This document shows positions 21,986 through 35,974 of a stretch of DNA of 64,000 nt, piece by piece. The position numbers were made by a program, and so were the translations under genes. The first letter of the stretch is position 1; every line of letters starts with the position of its first letter. The notes below the pieces were generated by a model. That model did not search any database. It was given only the letters and a program-made list of their open reading frames with translations, and was not told where the DNA came from. Origin of the DNA: Epiperipatus broadwayi (Eukaryota; Onychophora; Udeonychophora; Euonychophora; Peripatidae); NCBI GenBank assembly GCA_028023455.1, contig JAQFVV010006833.1, forward strand, positions 245,857-309,856, given 5' to 3'.

Positions 21986-24900
21986 GTTGAGGTTATTTAA
22001 TACATATATGTTGTACACAGTACTTATTGACAACTGTAAAAATCTTAAATGTTTTTTAATAGAACTTGCTCATCTATAATTTATTTTTTTAATAAAAAAT
22101 TGGGGATTTTATTAATAAATTTTATTGCTACATTTTTTTATTTATCAAAAGCAAAGAAACATGAAATAAAATATTGATAAAAGATAAAAACTCTATCACT
22201 AAATCAAACTGATAAAATCAATTTTAGATAAAATTTGGAATATTGCACTATATATCTAATTTAAGTTTCAATGATTTTATTAAGAAATAATCAAATATAT
22301 ACACAGAGCAAAAAAATGTGCAACTATAATATAAAGATTTTCATTTAAAACTAATTCATTATTTAATTTTTTACTTTTTTTCTTCTGAAATGATAATTAG
22401 AAGTAAATTAATCTAATTAGAATACAAATAATATTTTTAAATTTCAAAGTATTTTTTGTATAAAAACTATTTAAGTAAGGTAATCTATTTCCACACAAGA
22501 CTTAAGTGCATTAGTAACTCACAGAAGTTGTTTATCACTACAGATTATTTTATAAAGCAGTAGAAGGGGTGTGTGTTAAAATATACACTGAATTTCATTT
22601 CATAATTATATATATAAAAGAACCACTATGTAACTTTATAAAAATTAAAATTGCACACCTTGCTTAAATATATATAAAAAATTAAACTAATCTTTAAAAC
22701 AATTTTTTTCTCAAAAGTTATTCTGAAATATTTTCATTTAGAGTATTTTTTAAGTTGTTTTTTTTTTTCATGATTTATAGTGTATTATGTATGCCCAGAA
22801 CAAAACATTTGTGTATAAAAAATAAAGCAAAATAAAATTCAATAATAATTTCATAATATATCATGTAAAATATTTTTTTAATAATGACCTTTATTAATAT
22901 GAAGCATTTGTTATGGTTATGTGATGAGTTTTTGTACACCTTCAATCCAAAACTTCATACCCTGAATGGTTTACTGCAATGATAGAAAGATGAATTTAAC
23001 AGCTAAAAATTCTTGGGTCACAGCTGCCTTTCTCACTACCGGTGCTACATATCATATAATCTCCTGAGTTACAAATCATTTAATTATTATTACAGAATTT
23101 TACAGCCACACAAGTTATGACTCTTACCATTATTTTTCTTCATTATCATTTTGCACCTTACAATCAAAAAACTATTTGAAAGTTTTCATGCAGTTTAAAA
23201 AGAATAAAACAATTATTTAACTGAAAATATTTATTATTTGTTTTTAAGACATCAGTAATAATAGAAATGTACTCCACAAATGCTTTATATTAAATCCTTT
23301 TTAGTCATTAAACAAATTTTATTATTTTGTACATATATTCATTTGTTATATCTTTATCCTACATGAAGCATAAATATTTAGGGATATTCAAACAATGAAT
23401 CAGAAATGGTATTATCAATTTAAAATGTCATAAAATAATTATAAATAACTTATTACCCATTAACTTTCTATATGTCTATGATTCTCATGTTTTGGATTAG
23501 AAAAAAATGATTTTTTTTTTTTTAATATATATAATTTTTTTAAATAAATATTCAGAAATAATAATAATAGTACTCCATTTGGTTTTTACACATATTATTT
23601 TCTATTAAAGATTTATAAATATAAGCATTGGTTCATATGTGTGTAGTTATTCCACGTCTACATTTATTTAAAATGTGTTTTAAAAATATGCAATTTCTAC
23701 AACATTTTTATTCTACATCAGAAATAAATAAAAAGATACCATTTTTTTCTGTTTATGTATTCGATAGAATGGATGACTGTAGGGAGCTTGAAAGTCTGGG
23801 CTCAAATCCCCATTAGTTACATCTAGGTTAAGTATATACATTATACTTGTATTTCAATATTACATATTGCAATGGTCCAGAATGTGGAGTGGTCATGAAA
23901 ATCAATACTGACAAGCATTAAAGTATTAGTTGAGCATAGAAAATGAATAAAAAAATCAGGATCTGAAGTGAATAATATGCCTATAAGTGATAAAAGCATC
24001 ACCAGAAACATTAAGAATCAATAATCATCACTTTGTGGCTGAATTTAAAAGTGACATAATATAAAATCTAGCCTAATCATCATCTAGCCAATGACAAACT
24101 TAGGGCATATTATAAAAACAATCACTATTTCATCTGCACCTACATATTTAACTGTTAAATTACCTATAATAAGAAAGATATCAAAGAAATCCTGGGATCA
24201 TGATATCAATATGGATCATAATCAGTGTTCTGGGTCACCTAGTACTTTGAATATATTGGCTATTAATTAATTAGTAATCATCATAAATTCTATAAAGTAA
24301 AATGAGAGGACTTCAAAGGTGATTTTCATTACCTTAAATACTTGCAAATAATTCTAAAAAGAATCATATGGTTATCCACAAAATACATACAAATATTCAC
24401 ACATACTGTTATATCTGAATTAGCTTTGAGATTGCAAGTACCCTAATAACTGTGTACAAGAGAAAATACACAAGTAGTCTAATATAGTATTAAATAGCTT
24501 CATTGAAATAATGTTTAATACATTTATTAATTAGAAATAACAATAATAATAAAATGAAAACTCTGTTAAGTAGTCTATAATATAAATATATGGTTCTGAT
24601 TTTGACTATTTATAAATAGCAGATATTATTTCCATAAATTGAAAAACTTAAAAAATCAAATTTACCAAGATAAATAAATAGTTTACATAACATATATATG
24701 TAAGCACACACATAAGCATACACGATAATACAAAATATTCCAAAAATTACTAATCTAATAAAAAAAAAATTATTTTAATAATACATAGCAAATGGATTTA
24801 GATAAATGTGTATATGTATAGCTACACACACACATCATGTATGTTATAATGTAAAAATATTAGTTCATTAAATCTATAAGCCAATATTATTCTATTTTAA

Positions 24901-26497
24901 CAAGATATAAATAATCATATGTTAAACATACATATAATATAATCACACACAAACATTTCAATTAGAGATTAACATTACAAATTAAGTTATTTCTGTAATC
25001 TAATTATACAAAATATAAATGCATTATATCTATTGTTAAAAACACATTAATTTCATTATAATGTCTAACTGTAGAATAAGACTATTATAAATGGCATAAT
25101 AAAATTCTAAAACAAATATACTTAGAGTGTGTATCCCCTGGAGACTTTTAATCTTTGTCCAGAAATTTTACTGGTCAGTTATTTTTTCTTGTTCAGAAAA
25201 TTTTCTCATTATTTACTAATTAATTCAGTTTATTTAAAGAATAATCAACAAAGAATAATTAATTTTTTTTTCTTTAGGACAGTAAACATAAATTTTCATC
25301 AATTTGTGAAATTAATGATTGAAAGAATATATACATATTTTCACTTACTAATTTCTTCCATCTATGCTTCAGAGGTCAATAAATACATTTCATATGAGTA
25401 TAGTATGTTTACAATGGATAGTAGAATTCTTTCATCAGTGCCTACACATAAATAAAGTAGTGCATATATAAATTATACCACTGGAGTCGTGACAAATAAG
25501 TTGAATTCTTGTTGTACACTGCTAGTATGACATATCCTAGTTAACAGTTGTAATAATGCTGATGAACCTCAACTGTTTACTTTTTTATTATTTTCAAACA
25601 TCACCAGGTGAGTATTATCTAGTACACATATATAGGCTATGAAACATACTACAGATGGCATCCTTACTTCTCTAAAAATTCAAATTCAAGCAACATTGAA
25701 ATTTGCAACTACCTTTCTATATTCTCTCTAATTTAATAAGTTAACCTGAACCCACTATTTTTAGTATACAATGGAATTTAAAAACAAGGCAATTATAATA
25801 AATTATTTTGATTTTGATTAATAAAAACAAGATAATTATCTGTTTGTTTGTTTGTTTTTTTTAAAAAAAATTACATTCTTTAAAAATAATTAATTAAAAA
25901 AAAAAAATTCTTTAAATGAAAACAGATTCAAGAATTAACTACCATTATTATATATAAAAAAACATTTTTGTTTTTATCCAAAATATTTCTGTTTCCTTAA
26001 AATATTTTACATTTTTTCAAAATCAGAAATACATTTTCAATAGATATATTTGTGTTAAATATACTTCTTTTATATTTGATTTTAAATAATTTACAATTCT
26101 TTAATAATATCAAAAAGTATTATTTAATAAATACTACAGTCACTCTAGACAATATTTTAAATAATACATATAGTAATTTTTTTCTGTGTTCATTTATATG
26201 TTTTCCTTTCCAAATTTTAAATATATATGCATACTCATATTATGTTGTGTGTCATGAGACCATTCTGTCTACATATATATTAAAAACAATCACTATAGTT
26301 CCAAACATCTCAAACTATAAGATAAAAAAATATGAATATTTAAAAATAAGCTATTTAAATATTATTTATTTATTGAAATAATTATTTTATCATTATAATA
26401 TATATAAAAAATCTGTAATTAGTGTGTTTTTTTTTATCTCTGGCTGATATTAAAAAATGACTATCATCTAATATTACTAAGCAAAAACAGGTGCTGA
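21986..26497. other. Long AT-rich stretch without gene
   Basis: Frames up to about 109 codons exist but are dominated by I, L, F, N, Y and K and show no domain. Short CA and TA microsatellites occur near 24.7-24.9 kb. Nothing else recognised. Confidence 0.6.
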
Positions 26498-27525
26498 TTT
26501 AGATTACACTCACTGCCATTTTGAATTCTAAGGACAATCCAAAACTACCATTGACACATCCAAGTCATAAATGACATTGAATAATTCACATGGGATCACT
26601 TGGCTATGTCAGCAATAGTTTTGGATGGTCCTTAGAATTCAAAAATGGCAGTGAGCACAATCTAAATACTGAAAGCTTATAACTTCTAAAATTAAAATTT
26701 TATTACAATAATGACGACATGAAGCGACAAAGTATGCAGGGAGGGAAAGAATGTTTTTGACAATATGAAGTACTGTCCAAAAAATGCAGAAGTCTGAACA
26801 AACCAAGGGTATAATTTTAAAATACTAAAAGCTTATTCCTTCTAAAATATGAATTTTATTACAATATATGCCTATAACCACATATTGAAATAATGTAAAA
26901 TTGATCAAACCAAGCTTATAATTTCAAAATACTAAAAGCTTATAACTTCTAAAATACAAATTTTATTACAATATATGTATATAACCACATGTTGAAATAA
27001 TGTAAAATTGATCAAACCAAATTTTGAAACACAAAAAGCTTACAACTTCTAAAATACAAATTTTATTACAATATATGCCTATAACCACATGTTAAAATAA
27101 CATAAAACTGATCAAACCAAGATTATAATTTTGAATAATGACTAAAATATGAATTTTAATTATAATCACATGTTGAAATAGAGCATATTAATTTTATAAT
27201 TAATCGGATTTTTCTTACGAGAAAGTAACTGTGATAATGCAAACTTCCTCTGTCACATATAGCTACAAAAAAAATGGAGAATAAGAAAAAATAACATTTT
27301 CATATTTAATTTTCTGACATGGATATTGAAACTATACTTAATCACGTGAGGTCCTTACAAAATTTGCACTTTAATTTTTAAATTATTGATGTAAATTGTG
27401 ATTTTGTAAGGAAGGGTCATATCACAATCACATGAGAATTATTCAATGTCATTTATCACTTGGAAGTGTCAGCGATGGTTTTGGGCAGTCCTTAGAATTC
27501 AAAATGGCTGTAAACACACTCTAAA
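26498..27525. mobile_element. ~1-kb non-autonomous element with ~108-bp TIRs and internal tandem repeats
   Basis: The left end tttagattacactcactgcc and the reverse complement of the right end tttagagtgtgtttacagcc continue together for about 108 bp, through cattttgaattctaaggac and aaatgacattgaataattc. A third copy of the arm (26605-26672), oriented like the right arm, makes the first 170 bp a small palindrome. Between the arms lie ~100-bp tandem repeats with the landmark aaaagcttataacttctaaa at about 26671, 26826, 26932 and 27033, plus a degenerate one near 27150. No coding frame and no clear target duplication, so the superfamily is open. Confidence 0.78.
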
Positions 27526-28138
27526 ATGGTACCCCAAAACAATACTTGTGGATAATTTCAGGTTCAATCTATTGAGTAAATCTAAAATTAAAATAGATGC
27601 TTACTAAAAAAAAAAAATTAAATCAGATAGTAAAGCTATATATGCCTGAAATAATATATATATATATTATAATGGTCCGAAAAGAGAGTGAAATGTCAAA
27701 TCTTACTGCATCTGCACTATAAGGCACACTAGAAAATTTATAGAGTAGGCAGATACATGCTGTTAAGATCCCACTTTATTTTATATTTAGACCATTAGCC
27801 CAAGTCACTAGCTCAGTGGAGATGCAGAGATAATAATATATATCTTTAATTTATATCTTAAATATAAAAAAATAAAAGCCACTGCCAGTAATTAACATAC
27901 AAACAATATTTATTTACGCACATATATAATTATTTAAATTTGAGGAATAACATTTATTATTTTAGATTTTAATATTAACATTTAATTTAAATTATTATTT
28001 TAAAATTTTAAGATTGTCCGTACAAAATGAATTTAATATTTTTTATTAAGATTGTTGAGTATGAATAGACTACATAGATTGTATTTGAAAAGAAAATATT
28101 CTATCCCTTATTTAACCTTAGGCCAAAAGTTCACAGTC
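27526..28138. other. No gene seen
   Basis: AT-rich. A segment near 28030-28090 (ttgagtatgaatagactaca) is diverged from one at 28640-28690 (ttgagcatagatcgaccaca), which points to an old local duplication of about 600 bp. Confidence 0.45.
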
Positions 28139-28226
28139 AAACCGGCGTCAATCCATCTGATACATTGATGTATTCAATGTACAAACCGGCGTCAATCCAT
28201 CTGATACATTGATGTATTCAATGTAG
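28139..28226. repeat. 44-bp perfect tandem duplication with internal hairpin
   Basis: aaccggcgtcaatccatctg... is present twice with a period of 44 bp. Each unit ends in tacattga-tgtat-tcaatgta, a perfect 8-bp inverted repeat with a 5-base loop. Confidence 0.93.
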
Positions 28227-31200
28227 CATGAAAATACGACAGCACAAATATATACCATACTGTCAGGAATGTACATCTGAACAGCATGGTTAGAGAAGAC
28301 TTGTCCAATAGAGGAATGTTACATCTGTATGGCAAGAAGAACAATAAAAAAAAACTCCATAGGAAGGGACTGTGTTTTTCCGTCTTACTATTCCCTTCCA
28401 TAGGCAAAAAGAGGTGTGCGGCGTATAATGGAGATCCTGCAGTAGCGAACCTCATACTACATCTACTAATTACACCAATATATCCAATCCATTGACCTAA
28501 TTTAACTACGAAACAAATAACCTAAGATTACCCTTCCCTAATTAATTAATATAACTTTACAAATCTATATAGCCATTCATGCCCAAATTAAATTTAACAT
28601 TTATATAAATTCGCACAGATGGATTTATAAAAGTTTGTTTTTTAATGTTGAGCATAGATCGACCACATAGATTACATGCTCAAAAACATTTCAAAATAAA
28701 CATAAATGATCAAAATATAAAGTCATTGATGTAATTGCAGAGGGAATTCACAAGAAACCCAATGGCATTCATCATAAGATGCCGCATTGACACCAATAAC
28801 TAAAAAGACATCCGAATAAATACATTTTAGATATTCAACGTAAGATATCATTATTTACCGAATGTCTATATATTTTAATCAAATATGAAACAAAAACATA
28901 ATTAAACGTTAATGAATCTATGCAAACGTCTATGCCCAACTTAAATTTAATGCATTTAATAATTTCTACAATAAATATTAATAAAAAAAAAATGGAAATG
29001 ATTTTTAGCAAACTTAAATGAAAAAAAATGAAACAATAATTGATTTGGAAAAGTCAGATTATAGTTCATTTTACAAAAATTAGATTTAGCTTGTTTATTA
29101 AACTTGTCAAATCTCGATGAAAGTTCTTAATTATTTTTAAATTTTAAAATTGTTCAGTTCAATAGCTTACAGTAAAAGAGTCATGGTTCTTGGAGCCAAT
29201 TCCCACGATGTCCCCATTGGAAGACCGGTCTGATGTTCTGGAGGTGGCCTTAGCTGGTTCCATTCCGGTATCACAGTCATTTCATTTTTTTAAAATAGAG
29301 AGAGAGGGTGATATGTGCATCCTATCACACCTCTCAAAAACAATCAAGCTGGAACTGTCTGGCACTGTCCTTAATTTCAATATTTTTCCTTTTATAATCA
29401 TCCTCTAGATTCAATGAACAAAACATTACAAATCCATCATTTTCATTAGGGTCCGAGCTGAGGCTTGGTGCTTCCATTGGTCAAGCTAATTCTTTTATTC
29501 TCTTATCCATATCTTTCCTCTGATTTTTTAATTATATAAGAGCCCCAAGGGCTAGTTTGCTTTTCAATTAATTTATAAAACAATCATTTCCATTTACAAA
29601 AAATATTTTATATTTTTCTTATACTTTTTTCTAAAAAAGTACGTTCAAATATCCTTTTTTTTTTTTATTTAAAAAAGAAATAATTTTTAAAGTTTTGCAT
29701 CTATGCGAATATATATATATTGAACAACTCTTTAATTTTTTATAGCTTTTAGTTTTTAATAAATTTATTTTTATTTGCGAACTTAAAGTTTTTATTTTAA
29801 ATTAATGTAGCGGCATATTTATATATCGTTACAATATAATGAACCTGCTGACTAACCACACGTATACCAATGTTCTGGAAATACAATATATGATGAATCT
29901 GCCAACTAACTAGGTATCCATTCTAGTAATTTCTTTGAAAGAATAAGCTCAACTAGTTAAATTACACCACACCATTTCTCTGTCCTGACTAGTCCCATAG
30001 ATAGAAGCATTGCTAATCTGAATAAATTGTTTCCAGAATATTTATCTACTAAGAAATTAGAAAGGGCAGCAAACTATCAAAGTAGAATATGAATTGCTCA
30101 ACATGGAAAGCATCACACTTTTACATTGCTATTCAGACATAGCTAACTTCAAACTCTTCATGAAGGTAATTGTAATAACACTGAACTCTTGATATAAAAT
30201 CTCTGCAACCCAGAAAATATCAGTAAATTTAAGCAATTTATATTTTTTTATGTATTTCCTTTTTCATTTTATCTTATCATTATACACATTTCTAATTTCA
30301 ATTAATCTCTATGTGTTAAAGAATGGCCAAGTATATGTTACTATAAGTGGTCATTTTAGAAACTCATACATAAGTGCTATATTTGTTATTGAGCAATCAG
30401 GTTAATGAATGGGCTCTTCCAATCTAAGAAAGCTAATTATAAAAATGCAGAAAATGCTTCAGCTCCCTTCCTCACCTGGCTCAAAGATTTTGTTTTCTTT
30501 AGAAACTTATTTTTCATTTAAGGATTTGATTCTATTTTGCTTTATTAATAAAATTGTCAAGGGCCAAGTAAAAACTAGTTTAAATAGACAAAAGTTAATT
30601 CACATTCCTCCCCTAAGAGATGAATATACATACATTATAAGTTTTGTTATATGGCACACAATAATAAAATGTGTGTGCACAAATCTAAAGTTGAAAGGAA
30701 AAGTAGAAATAAACACAGATAAAAATTTTGTAGATATTTTTCTACATTCTCCTGGAATAAGTAAGATTAAATAAATCAGACTAAAATAAAATTTCATTAT
30801 GAAGTAAGTATTTAAGAGGGTCTAATAAATATTTGTATTAAATTCTGATTTTGAAAATTAAAAAGAATTATGTTTTATGTTAGAACTGATAATTGTAAAA
30901 ATCTCTCTTAGGTACTTTAAAAAAAATCTTTGATAAAATTTCCAAAATGTAACTTTGAATTAAAAGTACTTTTGGAGGGATTAAAATTGTTTTTAATCAA
31001 GAGAGATAAGAAAGTTTTTGATTAAGAACAGTTTTTGATTGATGTGTTTTTGTCATCCCACTAGCTGACTCTTATAAAAAGAATTGAAAAAAATCATTCA
31101 GACTGGTTTTTAATTTGGTTTTAATTTTTGAGCAGTTGGCTAAATATATTTTCTAAGAGCTGGTCAGAATAGCTAGAAGATCAGGAAAGAAACAGTCATG

Positions 31201-31386
31201 AAGATATAAGGCAATGAAGCAGCTGCTCTATAGTTCACTACTGAGTTTTAGTTCACATGAAGCCTTTGTCAACGTCAAAAGGAATCAATTAGAATGCACA
31301 AATACAGAAAGAAAAAGTTGCTTGCCTGAAATATGCCAACTTAGACAGAAGTAAATCAATCAATGTCAACAAATAACCTGATTATA
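28227..31386. other. No supported gene
   Basis: Open frames at 28286-28495, 29190-29408 and 30409-30774 lack recognisable domains and similarity to each other. AT homopolymers are frequent at 29.6-29.8 kb. The patch 29170-29460 is less AT-rich than its surroundings and may be an unidentified old repeat. Confidence 0.5.
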
Positions 31387-31665
31387 CCTTTCAGTGGATG
31401 ATGATATTCCATCACACCACCTTCACACCCCTGCAATGACCACCCTGATAAACCCATTCCATTATAAATCTGAATATATAATATTACTTTAATAATTTTG
31501 ATACTTAATATTACTTTAATACGTATCTTAAATATTATATATACTTTAAATTTCATTATTTAAAATATGTTGCCTTTCAGTAAATGATGATATTCCATCA
31601 TACCATTTTCATATCCCAGGGATGACCATCCTGATACTTCCATCCGGTTATAATATACAAAATTA
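31387..31665. repeat. Two diverged copies of a ~90-bp unit, 185 bp apart
   Basis: ctttcagtggatgatgatat (31388) recurs as ctttcagtaaatgatgatat (31573). Both continue with ttccatcayacca and a related gatgacc/ctgata stretch. Confidence 0.8.
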
Positions 31666-32106
31666 AAAACCAGTTAACACTTAGACAATCCCAATATCAA
31701 TAACAATCAACAATTTCAAACTGTTATCAAGACATTTTTTAACAATAATCATTTAAATATCATTTAAGATAGACTAGCTGAGAGAAGCATTATATTTAAA
31801 GTTAATATTTTAATTATACATTTAATCCTCTCTCAAGCTACCTCATATATGTTTATATCTATATTTGTATGTAGCAATACAATCTTTAGGGACATTTTTA
31901 AGTAAGTGGATAATACAATATTTCATCATCTGGTATTGAAAATGATTGAGCCAAAGCATTACACCCTGAGTAATATAATGTATGACCGCTTGTGCAACCT
32001 TATAAATTGAACACTCATGCTTGAAAACCAGTATAATCACCATTTCCAGGATCAATGATTAATTATATTCTGCTTCTAGTTTAAGTTTTGTTGCTAGGTC
32101 ATTTGT

Positions 32107-32520
32107 TTTTAATATAGTAATTGTCAATGCATTATATTGATAAAAAATTTGTGTATTAGTTATATAAGTAGATGATCCTTTCTTGCTTCATAGGAATAAA
32201 TTATCTGAGATGTTTTCTAGATATGGATCATGCCAAGGCAGACATATCTCTCTTCATGTATTATATCTTGGGTAAACTTCATTGTTTTAATATAATTATT
32301 ATCAATGCAGATGAATTTTCCTGCTTAAAATTGATGTTCGTGTACTACTTATATAAGCTGAAAGTCTTTCTACTTCATATGACTAAATGATCCGATGAGT
32401 TTCCTGTGTATGCCATGGCAAGGTGGGGGTAACCTCATCTTTCATATATTGTTCACCATCAAGTAAGCTTTTGTTCTTTAGTATAACCTAGCATTGCATT
32501 AAGTTATTTATTTGATGAAC
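32107..32520. repeat. Diverged ~180-bp tandem repeat, two to three units
   Basis: ttttaatatagtaattgtca (32107) recurs as ttttaatataattattatca (32285) and weakly as tttagtataacctagcattg (about 32476). Shared blocks within units include tatataag near the middle and gccatggcaagg/gccaaggcag near the end. Confidence 0.7.
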
Positions 32521-34132
32521 TTTTAGAGCCTGAAGTAAAGCATCTATGGATGCAATCATGTAAAAAGTCATAATCTTAAGTCATTTGCAGTTATCTATTA
32601 ATATAACTGTGATTGTAATTTGTGTAAATTAATGATCCTACACCAGGCTTTGATTATGAATTAATCAATGACTTAGCCAATGTAAGACATCTACCCTGGA
32701 GGGTTAGTAGAATGCATGAAAACAATAATTCATCCCCATTCCACACAGGATATTTATCAACAGTGAGAATAGATTTGATCTTAGGATCAGTACTAATATA
32801 TAAATGTAAACCACTAGTACATATAATTCATCCATTTTAATAATTTATGAAAGATATTGATAATATAATGCTATTTGATCATCATAACTATTGGAATAAT
32901 TGATTAATTTATTGTATATAAATCTTCAATAATAAGAAATCCAACCCACTGACATAAGAAAACACAATCAAATCTTTTAGTTTAAACTCAATCCTAAGAA
33001 TGAAGTCACATAAATTTTTCTGTTGCTTTGTATATATATATATATATTTATATGATAGTTGTGGAGGGACTGTACTACCGCCGGTAGATGGCGCTGCACC
33101 ACCATCAACAACTGGCCTGAAGCTTGCAAGTGATAAATTTATATCCAAAAGTGGCTGAAAATTGACAAATAAAAATGCCTGAGGCAATGAATATCCAACA
33201 AATACATTGAAAGTACAAATTATGAAAAAAACCAAGAAAATGCTATAAAATTCAAATGAAAAAAAAAAAATCAGTGAAAATATGACAAAGACATACCCCC
33301 CCAAATCAAGAATTCTTCACTTAAATCGATAAATAAAATGCCTGAGGAAATGTATATCCAAGAAATACATCAAAAGTACAAATTATAAAAAAAAACCAAG
33401 AAAATGCTATAAAATTCAAATAAAATAAAAAAAACAGAAATCGGTGAAAGTACGCAAACAAACAACAATGGAGGAATGCGGAAAATACAAAAACAGAATT
33501 TCATCAAATTATTTAGCTTTCAATATTTGCAAATGATCAGATTTAAAAGCATCATTTATATAAACAAAAAAGAATATTACACGTGAGAATCTATTTCTCA
33601 AATTAGTTATCTCTGCTTTGAAATTATGGCATATCATCAAAAATAACACAAACATAAAACCTATCCCTCTCCCCCAATGAAGAATTTCTATCCAAAAATA
33701 ACTGAAATGAACAAATTTAATCAAACAAATACTTTTAAAATACAAATTAAAAAAAAACAATCCCAAAAAACATTATGCATCAAGAATTTGCTCAAAAATA
33801 ATGAAAATGCAAATACACTATATACCCTCTCCCTTCCTGCATGAAGAATTATAATGAAAAATGGCAATTACTAACTTTTCAAAAATATACTACATTTAAT
33901 ATTTAAAAAATAAGACTATTTGCAAATAATAACTCACAACACTTAAATACAGAGTAATACATAGTAAGTAATTAAATATAATTATAGCAAGTTATTCATT
34001 ATTTATCAATTAATAATTATAGCAAGTTTAAAATAGAAAGTTTAAAATAATCATTGATTACAGTTACAGGAAAAATTATTATATTTATTGGCAAGAATGA
34101 TACAAAATTTTATTTTAACAAGAATTTAAGTA

Positions 34133-35026
34133 CACCTGGGTCTCGTTTTATGAGATTATTTTTATGCGATTTTGAAGTTATGCGATACATGTTTCTTCTT
34201 AATATCCTTCATATTTCACTACATTTATTAGATATGAAGAAATTAAAATTATTAATAACTTATTTTGACTTGAAATACTTTTTTTTTCTTTCAAAAATAT
34301 AATGTTATATTAGCAGCTTACGTTAATATGACTATAAGCTGTATTTGGAATCTTAGTTTCTATATAAATAACCTACTTATACTAATGAGTAAATAATAAT
34401 AATAGATTTATACATACGTATAAAAATATCGCAATAAATATTCAAAAATTTTAAACTTTTAAAACGTATTTTGTTAAATATTAACAGAAATAAATATTTT
34501 TTTAGATTTTTAAAATAAATAATAACGAAGATTTTATTGATTTTATAAACTAAAAATAATCTTTCAAATGATAATGTCTAATCTTTTTGTTTTGATTGCA
34601 TCGCATTTTTTTAAATATAGAAACAGCACAAGACTGGAAGTGGCACTAGTTGTACAACCGGTCATAAATCTGATTTCTTACTAGTTCACAAACAAACTCA
34701 TATTGTAAAGTAGCGGTAATGATTAAAATATGTATGAAAAAATGTAAAATTAAATACTGTAGTTAATAAAAAAAGTAAAAAAAGTTTCTCTTATATTAAT
34801 TTTTTTTATAAATTTGAAATTTTTTATTAGTCATACTTTATTTCCTTATTTTTTTAATGCAAATTTTAAAGTAAGTTTTTCTTGTTGCTTTGCTTTTATG
34901 CCAATTTCAGAAAATTACGGGAACCTATCCCCCATTTTTCAAGGTAAGTTACATTTATTTTTGTGTGATTTCTTTTGTGCACATTTTCTGAGGAATCTAT
35001 CTATCGCATAAAACGAGACCCAGGTG
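34133..35026. mobile_element. 894-bp pogo/Tigger-like MITE with TA duplication, in the left palindrome arm
   Basis: Inverted ends CACCTGGGTCTCGTTTTATG (34133) and its complement (ending 35026) are flanked by TA on both sides (34131-34132, 35027-35028). The right palindrome arm keeps the uninterrupted site, tttaagTAattaagaatatt in complement (TA at 35886-35887). This proves the boundaries and the TA duplication. TA duplication is the mark of the Tc1/mariner superfamily. The internal style of repeated gcgat/cgcgaatt motifs resembles Tigger-derived MITEs, which is inference. No transposase frame is present. Confidence 0.9.
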
Positions 35027-35974
35027 TAATTAAGAATATTAAAATAGAGTTTCAAAAATATATTTGTAGAAATATTACCAACTTTTTGTTTGAAGTTCAG
35101 TTCAGCGCCATTTACACAATGATGACTTGATCGATGTCCTGCCTTGCTTACAACTCTTCTATAATTAAAATTATAAAATTTAGATTTCTATTGTTAAATT
35201 TCTTAACTTAGCACTTTTATCAAAGGACATCCCCATGTGAATAACAACGGATTAAAAAAATAATTTAACAGAAGACATCGACAAAACACTAGGAAAGTTA
35301 TTTAAAGAAGGTTGCAGATTGAAATGTGATGTAATAGCTCTTTCTTACATTAAAAAAATATAGGCACAAACAATTATTTAAAGAAAGTACTTCCACAAAA
35401 AATAAGACCCCAATGCAATTTAAAATAATGATTGTTCAGCATTTTGCCAAAGAGAAAATATTTTCTTAAAAATATACTTTAGTTACTATATTCTGTGCAT
35501 AGTAAATATATATAAGATGCATATTTAATTATGTTTTATTTAAACAAAGTTGCAAATGTACCTATATTTTTTAATGTGAGAGGTGAAAGGTACGTCACAT
35601 TTCAATCTGCAACTTTCTTTAAATAACGTTGCTAGTGTTTTGTCGATGTCTTCTGTTAAATTATTTTTTTAATCTGCTGTTATTTACATGGATAAAAGTG
35701 CTAAGTTAAGCAATTTAACAATAAAAATCTAAATTTTATAATTTTAATTAGAGAAGAGTTGTAAACAAGGCAGGACATTGATCAAGTCATCATTGTGTAA
35801 ATGGCGCTGAACTGAACTTCGAACAAAAAGTTAGTAATATTTCTACAAATATATTTTTAAAACTCTCTATTTTAATATTCTTAATTACTTAAATTCTTGT
35901 TAAAATAAAATCTTATAACATTCTTCCCAATAAATATAATAATTTTTCCTGTAACTGTAATCAATGATTATTTT

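Noticed and set aside
23780-23830. tRNA B-box-like gggctcaaatcccc as a tRNA gene or SINE
   Set aside because: No A box at the right distance and no cloverleaf could be drawn. Similar gggtttgaaccc occurrences (about 41655, 47880) lie inside the giant LTRs.
25129-26381. 108-109-codon frames (25129-25455, 26052-26381)
   Set aside because: Strong F/I/N/Y/L bias from base composition, without motifs.
30409-30774. 121-codon frame as a host gene
   Set aside because: No recognisable domain and lysine/isoleucine/leucine-rich composition as expected for AT-rich DNA. There is no supporting promoter or splice context.
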